From assembly GCF_000002995.4 (NCBI RefSeq), contig NW_025062287.1, forward strand, positions 57,436 through 121,435: a DNA stretch of 64,000 bases. Reading direction: 5' to 3'. Origin of the DNA: Brugia malayi (taxonomy: Eukaryota > Nematoda > Chromadorea > Rhabditida > Onchocercidae). Each line of letters opens with the position of its first letter. Within the stretch, counting starts at the first letter, position 1. Positions 1 through 12,680 of this stretch are shown here, one piece after another. Made by a program: the position numbers and the translations under genes. The notes below the pieces were generated by a model, which saw only the letters and a list, made by a program, of their open reading frames with translations, made no database searches and was not told the origin of the DNA.

Positions 1-207
1 GGATGAATTTAGTGATATGATAAAAACTAGTTCTCATATATCAAAATGTTTGTGAAAATTTCTGCGAAACTTTTATGAAATGTTTTGAAAGAAAGATATT
101 TGTGAAATATTTTTTTTTTTTTAAAAAAAAAACAGATTGAAATGATCAAATATTTAAACAATTACAAATTTGTACAACATATATTAATTAATTCAATTAA
201 AATTTAC

Positions 208-1168
208 TTGTGATGAAATAAGTTTGCGAAAAATATCAGAGAATGCAACAAGTAAGCATGCAGGTGCATTACATGAATATCCATTTTCAAGCACAATTTT
301 TACTCGATTTTTGAAACCAATATTTGCTGACCACTTTAAATAAACTTCAGCTTCTAATCTATCAGTACGCAATTCATCCTTAAATGAAAAAAAAAAAAAA
401 AAAAAAAAAATTGTTAAATATAGACACGAAAAACTTTGAAATTACTTAATTTAAATAAATTTTAAAACATCTTTTACGTTTCAACTTTTTTTTCATCAAT
501 TTCTTTTTTTTTTTTTAATCATAGTAATACATTGAAATTTTTCAATAGTTAATTTAATACAGATATAAAAATGCTCGCAAATAATAAAATAGAACTATCT
601 TATAAAAAAAAATTTAGCATATTTAGTTTTTTGTTAAATAATTTATTAATTATTATGATATTAAACATAAAAAAAGAATGAATATGCAAACAATAATCTT
701 TTTTATTTCAAAAATGAAATTTTTAATTTTTTAGTATTTCAAATATTCTTATCAATAACTGAATTAATTTTTTTTAATAGCCATAAATATGATTTTTTTA
801 AAGAAATAATTTGAAAAAATTCTAAACACTGTTCATGTTTTTTCTTTCACTTTTTTTTTTTTTTTTTATGCTTAAATATAAATATGCCTTTTTTAATAAT
901 TAATTACGAAAATTAAATTAAATCAGACCTGCAAATAATATTTGCGAATATCTCCTGGTACAACCCATACAACATCCAACACTAGTCGCTGCTGTAACTG
1001 CGGCACTCCTTCCTGCGATCTGCCGTACCACATCTGATAGAAGCATGCAAATGATCCGTTGCAATAATTCAAATCAAATAAATTTGTTTTATTCTTATAA
1101 ATAAATTTGCATATGAATGTAGCAAATCGTTCATTTAAGCTTCCATTTTCGTTTTTCAAATCAGCCAT
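208..1168 (-). CDS. BTB-BACK gene, first two exons only (copy L1, partial at window edge)
   Basis: Exon 1 (929-1168, ATG at 1168) and exon 2 (208-378) encode the same residues as the intact + strand gene at 14410-18662. Exon 1 gives the same 80-residue N-terminus, starting MADLKNENG. Exon 2 gives the start of the BTB fold. The splice sites match the right copy. The remaining exons would lie left of position 1 and cannot be seen. Whether this copy is functional is unknown. It sits head to head with a kelch-like fragment on the + strand, as the right copy does. Confidence 0.65.
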
Positions 1169-1571
1169 TAATGTATTTTTCAATACAATTTGAATAATTG
1201 ATAGTTCGAAAAATTATTTCACGCATTAACTGATATTAATTTAAAATTAGCAAAAATAATTAATACAATTTGAATTATTGATAGTTATAAAAATTTTTTC
1301 AAGTATTTATTGATATTATTTAAAAACAAGCAAAATAATAAGTAAATATAAACAAAATTTCTTAATTTCCTAATATCCTTTTTTTGTCTTTTTTTTTTTT
1401 TTTTTAACATTTTGATGGAAATGACCAAACTGGATTTTACTTGGAATAACAGATAATTAGAAGAATTTAATTCTTTAAAAATTAGTTCTTTAAAAAAAAA
1501 AGTTTGATCCATCTTTTTCTTTATTAAAAAATAAAGAACAAGAAAATTGTTTTTACCATCTTTTGTTACAG

Positions 1572-2819
1572 ACTTTTGAATATGTGTTGTATACTGTAAA
1601 TTCATCTGTAAACAACGGTTACAATCTTGATCATTTTCGTCTTAAATGTGATGATTTATTTGAAATTTTGAATGCTGATTTATTGAAAGTAAATGATGAG
1701 GTATACTAATTGAATGTTACACATTTTAAATACATGAAAAGTATTTTGTGCTTATTGATAAAGTACGAATTTTTGCTAAATTTTTAAATTCTAATTTTTT
1801 TAAATAAGGAAAAAAATTACATTTCTATATTGTGTTAGATGGATGTTTGGATTCTTCTTCTTAAACGATGATGATTTGATAGATTGTAAAAAACGTATGC
1901 CATATTGTTGTCAACTATGTGTTATAATTTGTTAAATGATGAACAGGTTTAACAAAATTTTCTCTTATTTCTATATCAATTTAAATTGTGATTTTGATTT
2001 TATATATTTTTTCATGCAATAATTACTGTTTGCGAAGAAATCTTCTACAATTTTCATTTCATTCCATCATAAGCTATAATTAATTATAATTAAAATGATT
2101 AAATGAGAGCTTTAATGATTGATGTAAGTATTTCTGCACTGTAGCAAAATTTAATTCAAGTTCTAATTAAATACAGCGATGAGTTTAAGAAATAAAATTT
2201 TATGGTTTTCTAAATTTTTCATAAAAATTCTGTTCTTTAACAAGGCATTATTGATATGAAATATTTGTAAATGTATATTTATTAAATGTATCACTAATAT
2301 CTAACAAAATTCATCCAAAATATTCCATTAATTTATGAATATAAACTTAAAAAAAGAAACAAATTTTAATTGAACATTTACTTCAGCATTCAATATAAAT
2401 ATATTACCAATATTAAAAAATATTGATTAAAAGACAATTTAATATTAAATATTAAAAAGGACAAATATTGAATATTAAGAAAAAGAGGCAATAAAAGATA
2501 AAGAAAAATTTGTTAATATTAAATTAATAATCAGAAAAAAAGAGGGAGATAAAGAAAACCATTGTGGGAAATTTTCAGGAGGATGAAATTAAAAAAGATC
2601 TTACACGTTTTAAATAAACATTATCGATGATCAAAAAAATATGATTTGGTCAATGAATAGGGAAACGAGAATTCCACGTCACTTATTATTAGCAATTGGA
2701 GGATGGAGAAAAAAAGGCCAACAAATGTCGCAGAATTATTAAATAATAAATGGCAACGTGCAAAGACATTTGAAGATAAATGTCAAATAGCTTATTATGA
2801 ATGTATCGTTATCAATAAT
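1572..2819 (+). pseudogene. Kelch-like (BACK + first kelch repeat) fragment, copy L1, frameshifted
   Basis: This is the copy of the minus-strand fragment at 12681-13931. The first exon (1572-1700, after a TTGTTACAG acceptor, ending GATGAG|GTATAC) keeps the end of a BACK domain. The second exon (2579-2819) is 241 nt against 243 nt in the right copy. It has lost one A in the run near 2613, which creates an in-frame stop, and one G near 2706. Either this copy is a pseudogene or the consensus is under-called at homopolymers. No upstream BTB and no later kelch blades are visible. Confidence 0.6.
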
Positions 2820-3436
2820 GTAAAATTTTACTATTAAATATTTAATATTTATTTGGTTATTTTGTTCAATAGAAGAAAGCATTATTTAAATAATCTTTTT
2901 TTTTTTTTTTTAAACAGAGAAAAGAAATATTTATTGAAGAAAATAATTCCATTAAGATTTTTTTTTCTGATAAAATTCTATTTTTATTAAGTATGTTTTA
3001 TCATTTGTATATATTCAAATAATATGGAATTTGTTTATTATTTAAATTTATAAATTTTAAAATGTTAACTTTAGAAATTATATGTTATTGGTTGTTTTGA
3101 AGGAAAACAATATTTTAATATCAAACGTGTTGTTATAATAGTGAAACAAAACAATGATCTTAATTAGCTCCAATAAATTATCCAAGGTAAACTTTTTAGT
3201 ATGTAATTCTTATAATATGAAAGATATTTGTAAAAATTCAAATAAACATTTACCGAATGCAATTTGCATTTGCCATATTGTTTGACCCACGTGAAATACG
3301 CCACTACTTTTACAGTATATTTGTTTGTTATTTAGGTGAAACAAATAATTACTTACCATTGCAACTAGATAAGAAAAAGTCCAAAATGGATAAAATGGAT
3401 TTTATAATTATCTTTCGTTCCTCACACAACAAAACC

Positions 3437-3747
3437 CTTTGTTAGCAAACCCTTCGTTAGCAACCCTTTGTTAGCAAAACCTTTTATTAGCAATCTTTGT
3501 TTCACATCAGTTAAATATCCTCTGCCGGATATCTGGTCAGCTCAGTTCTGCATATAAACCATCGTCCTCCATACGGTGGTTCATTCTGCATTTTGGGATG
3601 ATTTTGATATCATTTTAATGTTTTATAATTATATCTTTCGTTACGCGTTCGTTAATCGGTGTAGCATCCGTACGATATGTATAAAGCGCTATTATTTGCT
3701 TCATGTTAAATAAAGGTTTAATTACCCAAGTTTGAGGTTTCACGACA
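3437..3747. repeat. LTR-like fragment between the two duplicate pieces
   Basis: The stretch ends with AATAAAGGTTTAATTA and then GGTTTCACGACA. That resembles the sense-strand 3' end of the BEL LTRs here, which carry AATAAAGGTTTATTA and end CCTTTCACGACA. The start is uncertain; TGTTAGCAAACCC at about 3438 is one candidate. Its first 60 bases contain three or four degenerate copies of a CTTTGTTAGCAA unit. It looks like a solo or truncated LTR of a related but different family. No target-site duplication was found. Confidence 0.4.
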
Positions 3748-3840
3748 GCACCATTGCCAATAGTACTACCAGTAATGACACCATCTCTTATTCAGATGGA
3801 TGATGATGGTGATAACGATGATTGTGGCTTTCTATGCAGG
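3748..3840 (-). pseudogene. Scrap of BTB-gene exon 9 abutting the LTR-like end
   Basis: About 45 bases directly after the LTR-like end match 5026-5070, part of the low-complexity coding exon of the BTB gene, with a few substitutions. The similarity fades near 3790 into a GAT-rich stretch. It is in the same orientation as the left BTB copy. It is too short to code, and suggests that another copy of this exon was broken here. Confidence 0.45.
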
Positions 3841-4629
3841 TAGCTTAAGTTTAATTTCGAAAATTGGAAGAAATTGCTAGCAGAAATAAATATGAAAAAT
3901 AATAAAAAATAAAATAAAATAAAACGAACTAATCATTTCATCACTTAGCATTAGTATACGCAACAATTGAAAGCTAAAATGATAGCTTGCAATGATTACT
4001 TTTGGCGAAATAAAATTTGATGACGAAAAAAAAAAGAAAGCATTAATTAATTTGTTGATAAAGTGATGTCAGATTTCATTTTGAAATTGCCAGAATTTGA
4101 AACAAAATGTTAAAATATTCAAATTGATAGTTATTTCGACATGTACACATGTACATTTGGCTTGACTTATTAGTTATTGATTTTAACAACAAATTTCAAC
4201 TTAAATTTTCTTTTTTTGAAAATTTAAAATTTTTTAGTCATAAAGTAATATTATTGAATTATTTTTACTTTGGTATTATTTTTGCTGTAATTGAAATTAC
4301 AAATATTATGATTTGTTCTCTAATCTAGCTTATTAGAAATCATTATTAATTTAAATGAGAATTTTAATTTGGATCTTACGTTTGGATATTACGATGCTTA
4401 TAATTGTATGAGACGCTAAACTAAAGTTTAGCAATTTAAGCAGCGTGAAATTCATCATTATATGATATGTGAATACGTTTTTTTTCTTTGTTTTGATAAG
4501 AGCAAAAAAATATTGTTTCATTTTTCTCTTCTAAACAACTAAAACCATTCAAAAATTTTTTACTCTGAGAAATCAATTATAATTTCTAAGTTTGATTGAT
4601 TATACCTATAATTTAGTATGTTTATGGCA
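3841..4629. other. AT-rich spacer between duplicate pieces
   Basis: No exon, repeat family member or RNA gene could be recognised. It separates the exon-9 scrap from the start of block B. Confidence 0.5.
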
Positions 4630-4775
4630 AAATCAGAAAGAAAAATATTTTCTTTTTATTCCTTTTAAAATTATAATTAGCACATTGGGAAATGAAGAAA
4701 AAATGTTATGATAGTACGGTGAGAATTAAATTTGAAATTCATATAGGAAATTAATAATTCATTGATCATTCTTAA

Positions 4776-7700
4776 TCACTTCGTGTCAGTTTTTTCACGT
4801 GCCTGTCGTTCCTTACGTAATTCTTTGCGACTTTTTGGTGGTTCAGTTCGTAATGGGATTTGCTCAAATTTAGGTCGTCGTTTCAAATTTGATGCCGATT
4901 CTTGACTGCTACTTGTTCGAATTTCAGCTGATTCTAGTGTTGGAAAGCTTGTGATAGCGGCGCCTGATCTTTCCTGTTCACCACTACCACCACCAATAGC
5001 ACCACCGCCACAGTACCATCAATAGCACCATTACCAATAGTACTATCAGTAATGACACCATCTCTAATAGTATCACCATCGATAACACCACAATCAGTAG
5101 TATCAATTCCAGCCGCACCACCACCGATAGCACCAGCAGTATCATCGTTAGCAGCAGCATCAGAAGTAGTAATAGGAACATTTGAGTAGGTGAGTATCGG
5201 ATCATTACGTGCTGTAATTACCATACAAATCGAATCATGAGAGCTTTTTGGTGGTAATATAGAGAGAGTTTGGTGCTATTTTGGAGTGGAACCATTTCAC
5301 TTGTTACATTTCCACTTTTAGACAAATGCTTTGATTGTTGAGTTAAAATTTCAAACCAAAATTGTCATCCACTATCACTAATCTTTTCCTGGGTTGGGTA
5401 AATTACGCTATTTTGATAACCTGTTCGATTACGAGAACTACCAGATCCTATTGGAAGCTGTTGAGCTGGACGCCAATTTTTGTCAACTGATACGGATGTT
5501 TCATTACTAATACTTCTGGTTGTTACAGATGATACCGAATCAAAAGGTGGAATGATATATGATCCAAGAGGTGATGATGCTAATCCTAATGTTCCTCTTA
5601 ATGGATCTGGTGCAATTGCAGTTTCTGCACCAGACACCGTATAGATGGACGATGATAATGATTGATTGCGATTTTGTGGTGATGTCAAATGATCCTATAA
5701 TTTAATTTTTAGGTAGCTATTTTGTTCTAAATTTTTAATGTTAACTTTTAATCATATACTTATAACATTGATTTTTTTTTTTTGTTTCGCAAACATACAA
5801 ATTTAAATGATTACAAATTTTTCTTTTCATAATGTGAAATTGATATATTTGTTTAAAAAATCAAAAAATAAAAAAAATGGAAACCACAAATTTGGCATAA
5901 ATTGCATCCATTAAAAAGAGTTGCACAATTGGTCCCAAATCTGGTACATCCAATGATTTCTTCATTATTTCTTGACGCTAGAAAAATTAAAAAAGAATTT
6001 TATCTTATCATGTATTAAATCCTTATTTTCTTTATCTTTAATAATTTATCTGCCATTTTTTAAATAATCCTTATAATTGGAAGTTTTAAAAAAAAAAAAA
6101 AAATTAAATGAAGCAAATAGGAGAGAAATAGATAACAAAATAACAAACGTTATCAGCCACATGAATAATTTCCTTGAAATTAACATTATCCAAAAGAGCT
6201 GGCGCATAACAAATATGTTCAGGATTATTTTGAAGCCAAAATATGATCGCTTCATAAATTTCTGATACCCATTCAGGTCCTTGTAATACTGGTGAAGAAA
6301 TAAGCGCATAAAGCATTTCGAATGATAACTAAAAAAAGGGAAAGAGAGAGAGAGAAAGAGAAAGAAGAATATTAGTTCTTTTAAATTTAGGCAACTTTCC
6401 TAATTTTTTTTCTTTAAATTGCTCTGAAATAATAATGAAAACAAACAAAAAAATATACAAAAGAAATTATTTCTTTTTTTTCCTATACTTTTAAAAATTC
6501 TGGGTTTGCCAGAATATCATGAAATTTTATTGCTGCACCATCAACAACCATATTACGATACTGTGATTGTCTAAATGTAAGATAAAAATTAATGATAAGA
6601 AAAAAGTTATGATAAAATAATTTTTTTTATAGATAGTAATATTATAGTTTCATTTAAGATAATAACAAAATTTCGTTGAGCGATTAGATTTTTTCCTTTT
6701 TTATTATAAATTTTGGACTTTTTTTTATGCTAGAAGCTTTGAAACTATAAACAGGTAAACATTGATAAATACCTGATTATATGATTTAAAATGAAAAAAT
6801 TAATTAAACAAACGGAGCTAGACAAGCAATAGCAGAGTAAAGTAATGAAATTGGTGGTGATGTATTTTCTAATATGCGTGCAGTCATTTCTTCACAAATT
6901 AATGATACCAATGAAGTTACCTGAAAACTTTTTTCTTTTTTTTGTGTCAAAATTTTTTTAAATAAAAATTTAACTGCAAATACAATTATATCTGCTAATC
7001 ATAACTATAATTTTATTGGATAGAAAGATTTGCTTTCCATTTATTTTAATTATTAAAAAGAATATTTGTCTCTATTTAATCACTACAATTTTTTTCTATA
7101 TCATTTAAATATCTTTTGTTAAGGTATATTTTCAGAATTCAGACATTTTGTTCCATCTGTATTGGTTTTATCAATTCTTCGTTTAGCCTATTTAATTCAT
7201 TTGACTTTGTCAACTGATTTCATTTTTTTTTTTTTTTTTAAAATAAAAGTGTTATTTTAATTCCTAAATTCTTTATTATTAAGTTAAGTTTAATGTATTT
7301 ACTCGAAGATCATTAGCTGCTATTAGAACATTCTCCAATTCAGTTTCTAAAAATTTAATTTGTCCACTTTGAATGAAAGCTACCACGTTATAGAGACGGC
7401 ATTCGTAATATTTGGCATACCATATAAATGAACTGTGATTTCTTTACCGGATGAAAGTATTTCCGGTGTTGCCTAAATATAATCTTTCTAGGATAGTTAC
7501 TCATATTACTTTTATAGTTATTTAAAATTTTAATTAGTTTATAAAATACTTTCATTACATAAATAATATTTGTGACAAGTATAAATGTATAAAATTCCTA
7601 TATTAATGATAATTTACTCAGGTGCAACAGATCAATATATCAAAAATATATCAAAAATCAAATTAGCTCATTTCTTTTTTTTATTTAAATTGTTTCATAT

Positions 7701-9016
7701 TTCTATATATCAAAAATCAAATTAGCTCATTTCTTTTTTATTTAAATTGTTTCATATTTCTGTTCTAATTTCATCACTTCATTTCTATCCTGAATACTAT
7801 TTGATATTATGCAATACATAAAGTCTATTTGATATTTTAGGATGAATTTAGTGATATGATAAAAACTAGTTCTCATATATCAAAATGTTTGTGAAAATTT
7901 CTGCGAAACTTTTATGAAATGTTTTGAAAGAAAGATATTTGTGAAATATTTTTTTTTTTTTAAAAAAAAAAACAGATTGAAATGATCAAATATTTAAACA
8001 ATTACAAATTTGTACAACATATATTAATTAATTCAATTAAAATTTACTTGTGATGAAATAAGTTTGCGAAAAATATCAGAGAATGCAACAAGTAAGCATG
8101 CAGGTGCATTACATGAATATCCATTTTCAAGCACAATTTTTACTCGATTTTTGAAACCAATATTTGCTGACCACTTTAAATAAACTTCAGCTTCTAATCT
8201 ATCAGTACGCAATTCATCCTTAAATGAAAAAAAAAAAAAAAAAAAAAAAATTGTTAAATATAGACACGAAAAACTTTGAAATTACTTAATTTCAAATAAA
8301 TTTTTAAAACATCTTTTACGTTTCAACTTTTTTTTCATCAATTTCTTTTTTTTTTTTTTAATCATAGTAATACATTGAAATTTTTCAATAGTTAATTTAA
8401 TACAGATATAAAAATGCTCGCAAATAATAAAATAGAACTATCTTATAAAAAAAAAATTTAGCATATTTAGTTTTTTGTTAAATAATTTATTAATTATTAT
8501 GATATTAAACATAAAAAAAAGAATGAATATGCAAACAATAATCTTTTTTATTTCAAAAATGAAATTTTTAATTTTTTAGTATTTCAAATATTCTTATCAA
8601 TAACTGAATTAATTTTTTTTAATAGCCATAAATATGATTTTTTTAAAGAAATAATTTGAAAAAATTCTAAACACTGTTCATGTTTTTTCTTTCACTTTTT
8701 TTTTTTTTTTTTTTATGCTTAAATATAAATATGCCTTTTTTTAATAATTAATTACGAAAATTAAATTAAATCAGACCTGCAAATAATATTTGCGAATATC
8801 TCCTGGTACAACCCATACAACATCCAACACTAGTCGCTGCTGTAACTGCGGCACTCCTTCCTGCGATCTGCCGTACCACATCTGATAGAAGCATGCAAAT
8901 GATCCGTTGCAATAATTCAAATCAAATAAATTTGTTTTATTCTTATAAATAAATTTGCATATGAATGTAGCAAATCGTTCATTTAAGCTTCCATTTTCGT
9001 TTTTCAAATCAGCCAT
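4776..9016 (-). pseudogene. BTB-BACK gene, complete but frameshifted copy (L2)
   Basis: The exon order and splice sites match the right-hand gene: exon 1 at 8777-9016 (ATG at 9016), exon 2 at 8048-8218, exon 3 at 7303-7472, exon 4 at 6810-6920, then exons 5-7, exon 8 from about 5694 and exon 9 ending at 4776. Two one-base losses break the frame relative to the right copy. One is in exon 3 near 7397, where one G of a GG pair is missing, so the exon is 170 nt instead of 171. The other is in exon 9 near 5010. Exon 1 still encodes identical residues. This may be a young pseudogene or an intact gene with consensus errors. Confidence 0.65.
7640..7760. repeat. Local tandem duplication in BTB intron 2
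   Basis: A unit of about 60 bases (ATATATCAAAAATCAAATTA, then GCTCATTTC, a T run and TTTAAATTGTTTCATATTTC) occurs twice in a row. The same pair is present in inverted orientation at about 15665-15785, so the tandem predates the block duplication. Confidence 0.7.
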
Positions 9017-9204
9017 TAATGTATTTTTCAATACAATTTGAATAATTGATAGTTCGAAAAATTATTTCACGCATTAACTGATATTAATTTAAAATTAGCA
9101 AAAATAATTAATACAATTTGAATTATTGATAGTTATAAAAATTTTTTCAAGTATTTATTGATATTATTTAAAAACAAGCAAAATAATAAGTAAATATAAA
9201 CAAA

Positions 9205-9794
9205 ATAAGCAAAGCATTATTCTTCTTCAAGGATAATTATTAAAAAATCATTTTAGATGAAATGAAATAAATTTTGCAATTTTAAATTTAATTGAAATTT
9301 TCAATTTCAAGCTTTTTTTGGATATTACAACTAACAGATAATCATAAAGCATTTTAACAACATTTTTGGTATTTCGATCTTATTTTTATTTTCATTTTAA
9401 ATTATTGCAGTTAATTTCGTAGAGAAATACTGCTATTAAAATTTCATCCTTTTTCGAATGAAACTAATTAATTTAATAAAAATAAATTAATTCAAGGCTT
9501 TTTCAAAAGAAAAAAGAAGGAAAATCAAATAATTTTACGGAAAAAAAAGATTTACTTATTCCATCTTTTCTTACTGTTTTTTGTAAATAATGAAAATACA
9601 ATTTTATAACCTTATGAAGATTTTCATTCATCAATTAACAAAATTTTTTTTTCCTCTAAACATAAATTTTAAAAAATAGTAAATAGTATGTAATAAATAA
9701 AAAAAATATAAATGTATTTAAATTTCTGGATGATTATTAATTTCTTAATTAATCGTTTTCTAACACTAATTATTCCAATATTATTCATCTGAAA
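9205..9794. other. AT-rich flank downstream of importin alpha
   Basis: No coding signal was seen. It lies 3' of the importin alpha stop codon on the minus strand and probably contains its 3' UTR. Confidence 0.4.
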
Positions 9795-11961
9795 TTAACA
9801 ATAGCCAATATAAGCAACCTTAATATGCATATCATAGCAATTATTTTGATTTTGAGCAATTTGACGTAACGCTTCCATAATCTGATAATTTTCAAGTATA
9901 AAAAAATAATTGATTTGCTTTTCGATCAACAATTCAATAGCATCTAGTGTTCGTTCTATCAAGTCATGCTCAGCATGCATATTGAGCACGTGTGGTACTA
10001 TACTAAGCACGTTGCTTGCACATAGCCAACGTGATCGATTTTCACTGGCACCAGTTAACGCATTTATAACTGTCCAACCTATTTCCTAAAATATGCTGCA
10101 AATTAGTAGTGAACTTTTATGAAATTACAATTTGAAACGATTTAAAAAAACCTTGCGAATGCGATGATCATCGTTATAGAATGTGCCAATAAGTATTTCA
10201 ACGATATCATTCGTTTCAAACAGTAAATCAATTTGTCGCTGTGAACCAGCCGCTATATTACTAAGAATCCACATTATTTCATGTTTTTGATTAATTGGCA
10301 TCATAGGTCCAAATAATTCCATCTACAAAATAATTACATTACTTAATATGACAAGCAAATTTATATTTGTATTGTTAAGATATGATTTTTACGTGCAAAA
10401 GTACTCGTCAAATGATGCATTGATATCTCATTTGCTTATCATTAAAATGAAGTAGACTAAACTCATCGATTAGCTGTCAGAAATCTACTAATGACTTCCC
10501 TTTCAATTGGCACTGATAATAGTTGCTAAGCTTAATCCATTATTAATTAAGACAGGTGTGGGAGTAGTTAAACTAATGAAATAGGTAATTTAATTCATGT
10601 AAACCTTAATTAAATTATCGTATCAGATACAGCATGAAAATTGTTTAAGATAAGAACTTTTTTGATCATTTGAAAATCAAATGAGATTAACTAAGATCGT
10701 TGATCAATAATGAGTTGCTTGAAACTGATGCAATGAATTGAAATGTAAAGTGATGAGGTACCATGCGCGGTAATAAGCCAGCATTGAGAACTGCTTGAGT
10801 TTGTGCATCATTTCCCGCCACCAAATTCCCGAGTGCTCTCAGTGCTGCACGCATTGTACGCTTTTCAGCTAGCAGTTCGATCAGTCTTTCCAACAAAGCT
10901 GGCGTTTGCAATACTGCATCAATCTGATTTTGTTGTCAGTAAGCAAACATTCTAACAAATCATTTTACTACAAAAAAAAAAAAAAAAAAAAAAAGAAAAA
11001 ATAATCATTAAATTGATCATTCTTCATAAATAACACGGTTACTTCATCTCATACCTAAAAAATTTATTAAATAATTTCAAGTTGTACCTGCCCACCACCA
11101 ACATGATCAACAGCAATATCGCCCAAATTGCGTCCATTTTTATTTTAGAATCTTCCAAATACAGCACTGGACGAAGACCAGTTAATGCTGCTCGAACAAA
11201 CTAAAAATAAAATATTTAATTATTTTCTTATTATCTATTTTATTATAATAAATAATTTCATTTTAAAAACTTGAATAGGAAAATGTAAAGAATGAAATAT
11301 ACATTTTATTTTATGGCTTATAAATATTATTAAACTAACCATAATATCAAGTGTTCGAATACCACCACGAATTATCTGTGATAAAGCCCAGATAAGATTT
11401 CGTATCCATTTTGAACGGATGAACATTGGACTAATAAGAACATCGATCATAAGTGGTAGTGCAGCACTACTTTGTACCTGTATCGCCACTACTAATAGGT
11501 ATGAATAAAAATGAAAGTATATAAATATAGTAATAAGAAAATAAATGTTGTTTATGAATTCGCAAGTTATCATATCGTTGCTATTATTGTCATTGTTGCT
11601 GCTGAAGTATTACCATTTCTTGACATGTAGGACAATCCAACGCAATATTACCAAGAGCCCAGAAAACCTGATCTCGAGTTTCACCATCTGTTTCTGCGGC
11701 ACATTCGACCAATGCTTCTAGATCATCCTTAAAAATAACTTATCTCACCAAGAAATATTATTAAATAGTTTAAAAAAATAAATTTTTGATTATTAATAAT
11801 GAAATATACATTATAGAAGATATATTCATATATAAACTTACGTATTGAATTATTTTATAGCATATTTCATGCGGTGAACAGGCGCAATTAGTAAGTGCCC
11901 AAGCAGCATTTCTTTGAATATAAGCAAAATTCACTCGCAAATAACGAATGAGACTTTTAAT
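9795..11961 (-). pseudogene. Importin alpha (karyopherin alpha)-like, 5'-truncated armadillo-repeat gene
   Basis: Seven exons are visible on the minus strand: 11961-11842, 11727-11614, 11477-11340, 11200-11088, 10923-10762, 10322-10152 and 10085-9795 (stop). They encode successive armadillo repeats with importin alpha hallmarks such as AAWALTNCACS, QVFWALGNIALD and EIMWILSNIAAGS, the W...N arrays that bind nuclear localisation signals in this family. Six exons join in phase 0. Exon 11200-11088 is 113 nt and needs a one-base correction: MDAIWAI is in one frame and VDHVGGGQ in the next. The importin-beta-binding region and the first armadillo repeat or so are absent. About 140 bases upstream of the first exon the sequence becomes the kelch/BTB block. 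The last repeat ends without an obvious acidic tail. Family assignment is firm; function is doubtful. Confidence 0.75.
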
Positions 11962-12680
11962 CTGAAAAACCATTTAAACTACATTTCCAATTAACCAATA
12001 CAAAATTTTTTAGATTAATTAGAAAGCTGCAAATGTTGATAATTATGAAAAAAAAAAAAAAAAAATGAAAAAATGCTTTAAAAATTGTAAAAACAGTGAA
12101 ATTTATCCATTTTGGACTTTTTCTTATCTAGTTGCAATGGTAAGTAATTATTTGTTTCACCTAAATAACAAACAAATATACTGTAAAAGTAGTGGCGTAT
12201 TTCACGTGGGTCAAACAATATGGCAAATGCAAATTGCATTCGGTAAATGTTTATTTGAATTTTTACAAATATCTTTCATATTATAAGAATTACATACTAA
12301 AAAGTTTACCTTGGATAATTTATTGGAGCTAATTAAGATCATTGTTTTGTTTCACTATTATAACAACACGTTTGATATTAAAATATTGTTTTCCTTCAAA
12401 ACAACCAATAACATATAATTTCTAAAGTTAACATTTTAAAATTTATAAATTTAAATAATAAACAAATTCCATATTATTTGAATATATACAAATGATAAAA
12501 CATACTTAATAAAAATAGAATTTTATCAGAAAAAAAAAATCTTAATGGAATTATTTTCTTCAATAAATATTTCTTTTCTCTGTTTAAAAAAAAAAAAAAA
12601 AAAGATTATTTAAATAATGCTTTCTTCTATTGAACAAAATAACCAAATAAATATTAAATATTTAATAGTAAAATTTTTAC

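Larger units (their letters stand above)
1..3394. repeat. Inverted duplicate block A (kelch fragment + BTB exons 1-2)
   Basis: This stretch is the near-identical reverse complement of 12105-15590. Positions 1-1357 are also a direct repeat of about 7841-9204. It ends at 3394, where the shared text gives way to unrelated sequence. It probably continues left of the window, because position 1 falls inside a BTB intron. Differences from the right-hand copy are mostly single-base deletions and homopolymer changes, plus a roughly 75-bp segment missing here (near 1500) and present at about 13998-14072. Confidence 0.9.
4630..9204. repeat. Inverted duplicate block B (complete BTB gene region)
   Basis: This is the reverse complement of about 14240-18810. 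On the left, homology ends near 4630. In the right copy that same point is exactly where the BEL LTR starts, so this copy represents the sequence without the LTR. On the right, homology ends at 9204, which corresponds to 1357 in block A. Text identity is very high, including the poly-T runs and a tandem pair near 7640-7760. Confidence 0.9.

Noticed and set aside
3257..3445. Open frame of about 60 codons at the end of block A
   Set aside because: It crosses the 3394 junction into LTR-like sequence and is not kept as coding in the right copy.
4984..5205. Leucine/valine-rich frame that looks like membrane helices
   Set aside because: It is the shifted reading of the Gly/Asp/Thr/Ile low-complexity coding exon of the BTB gene.
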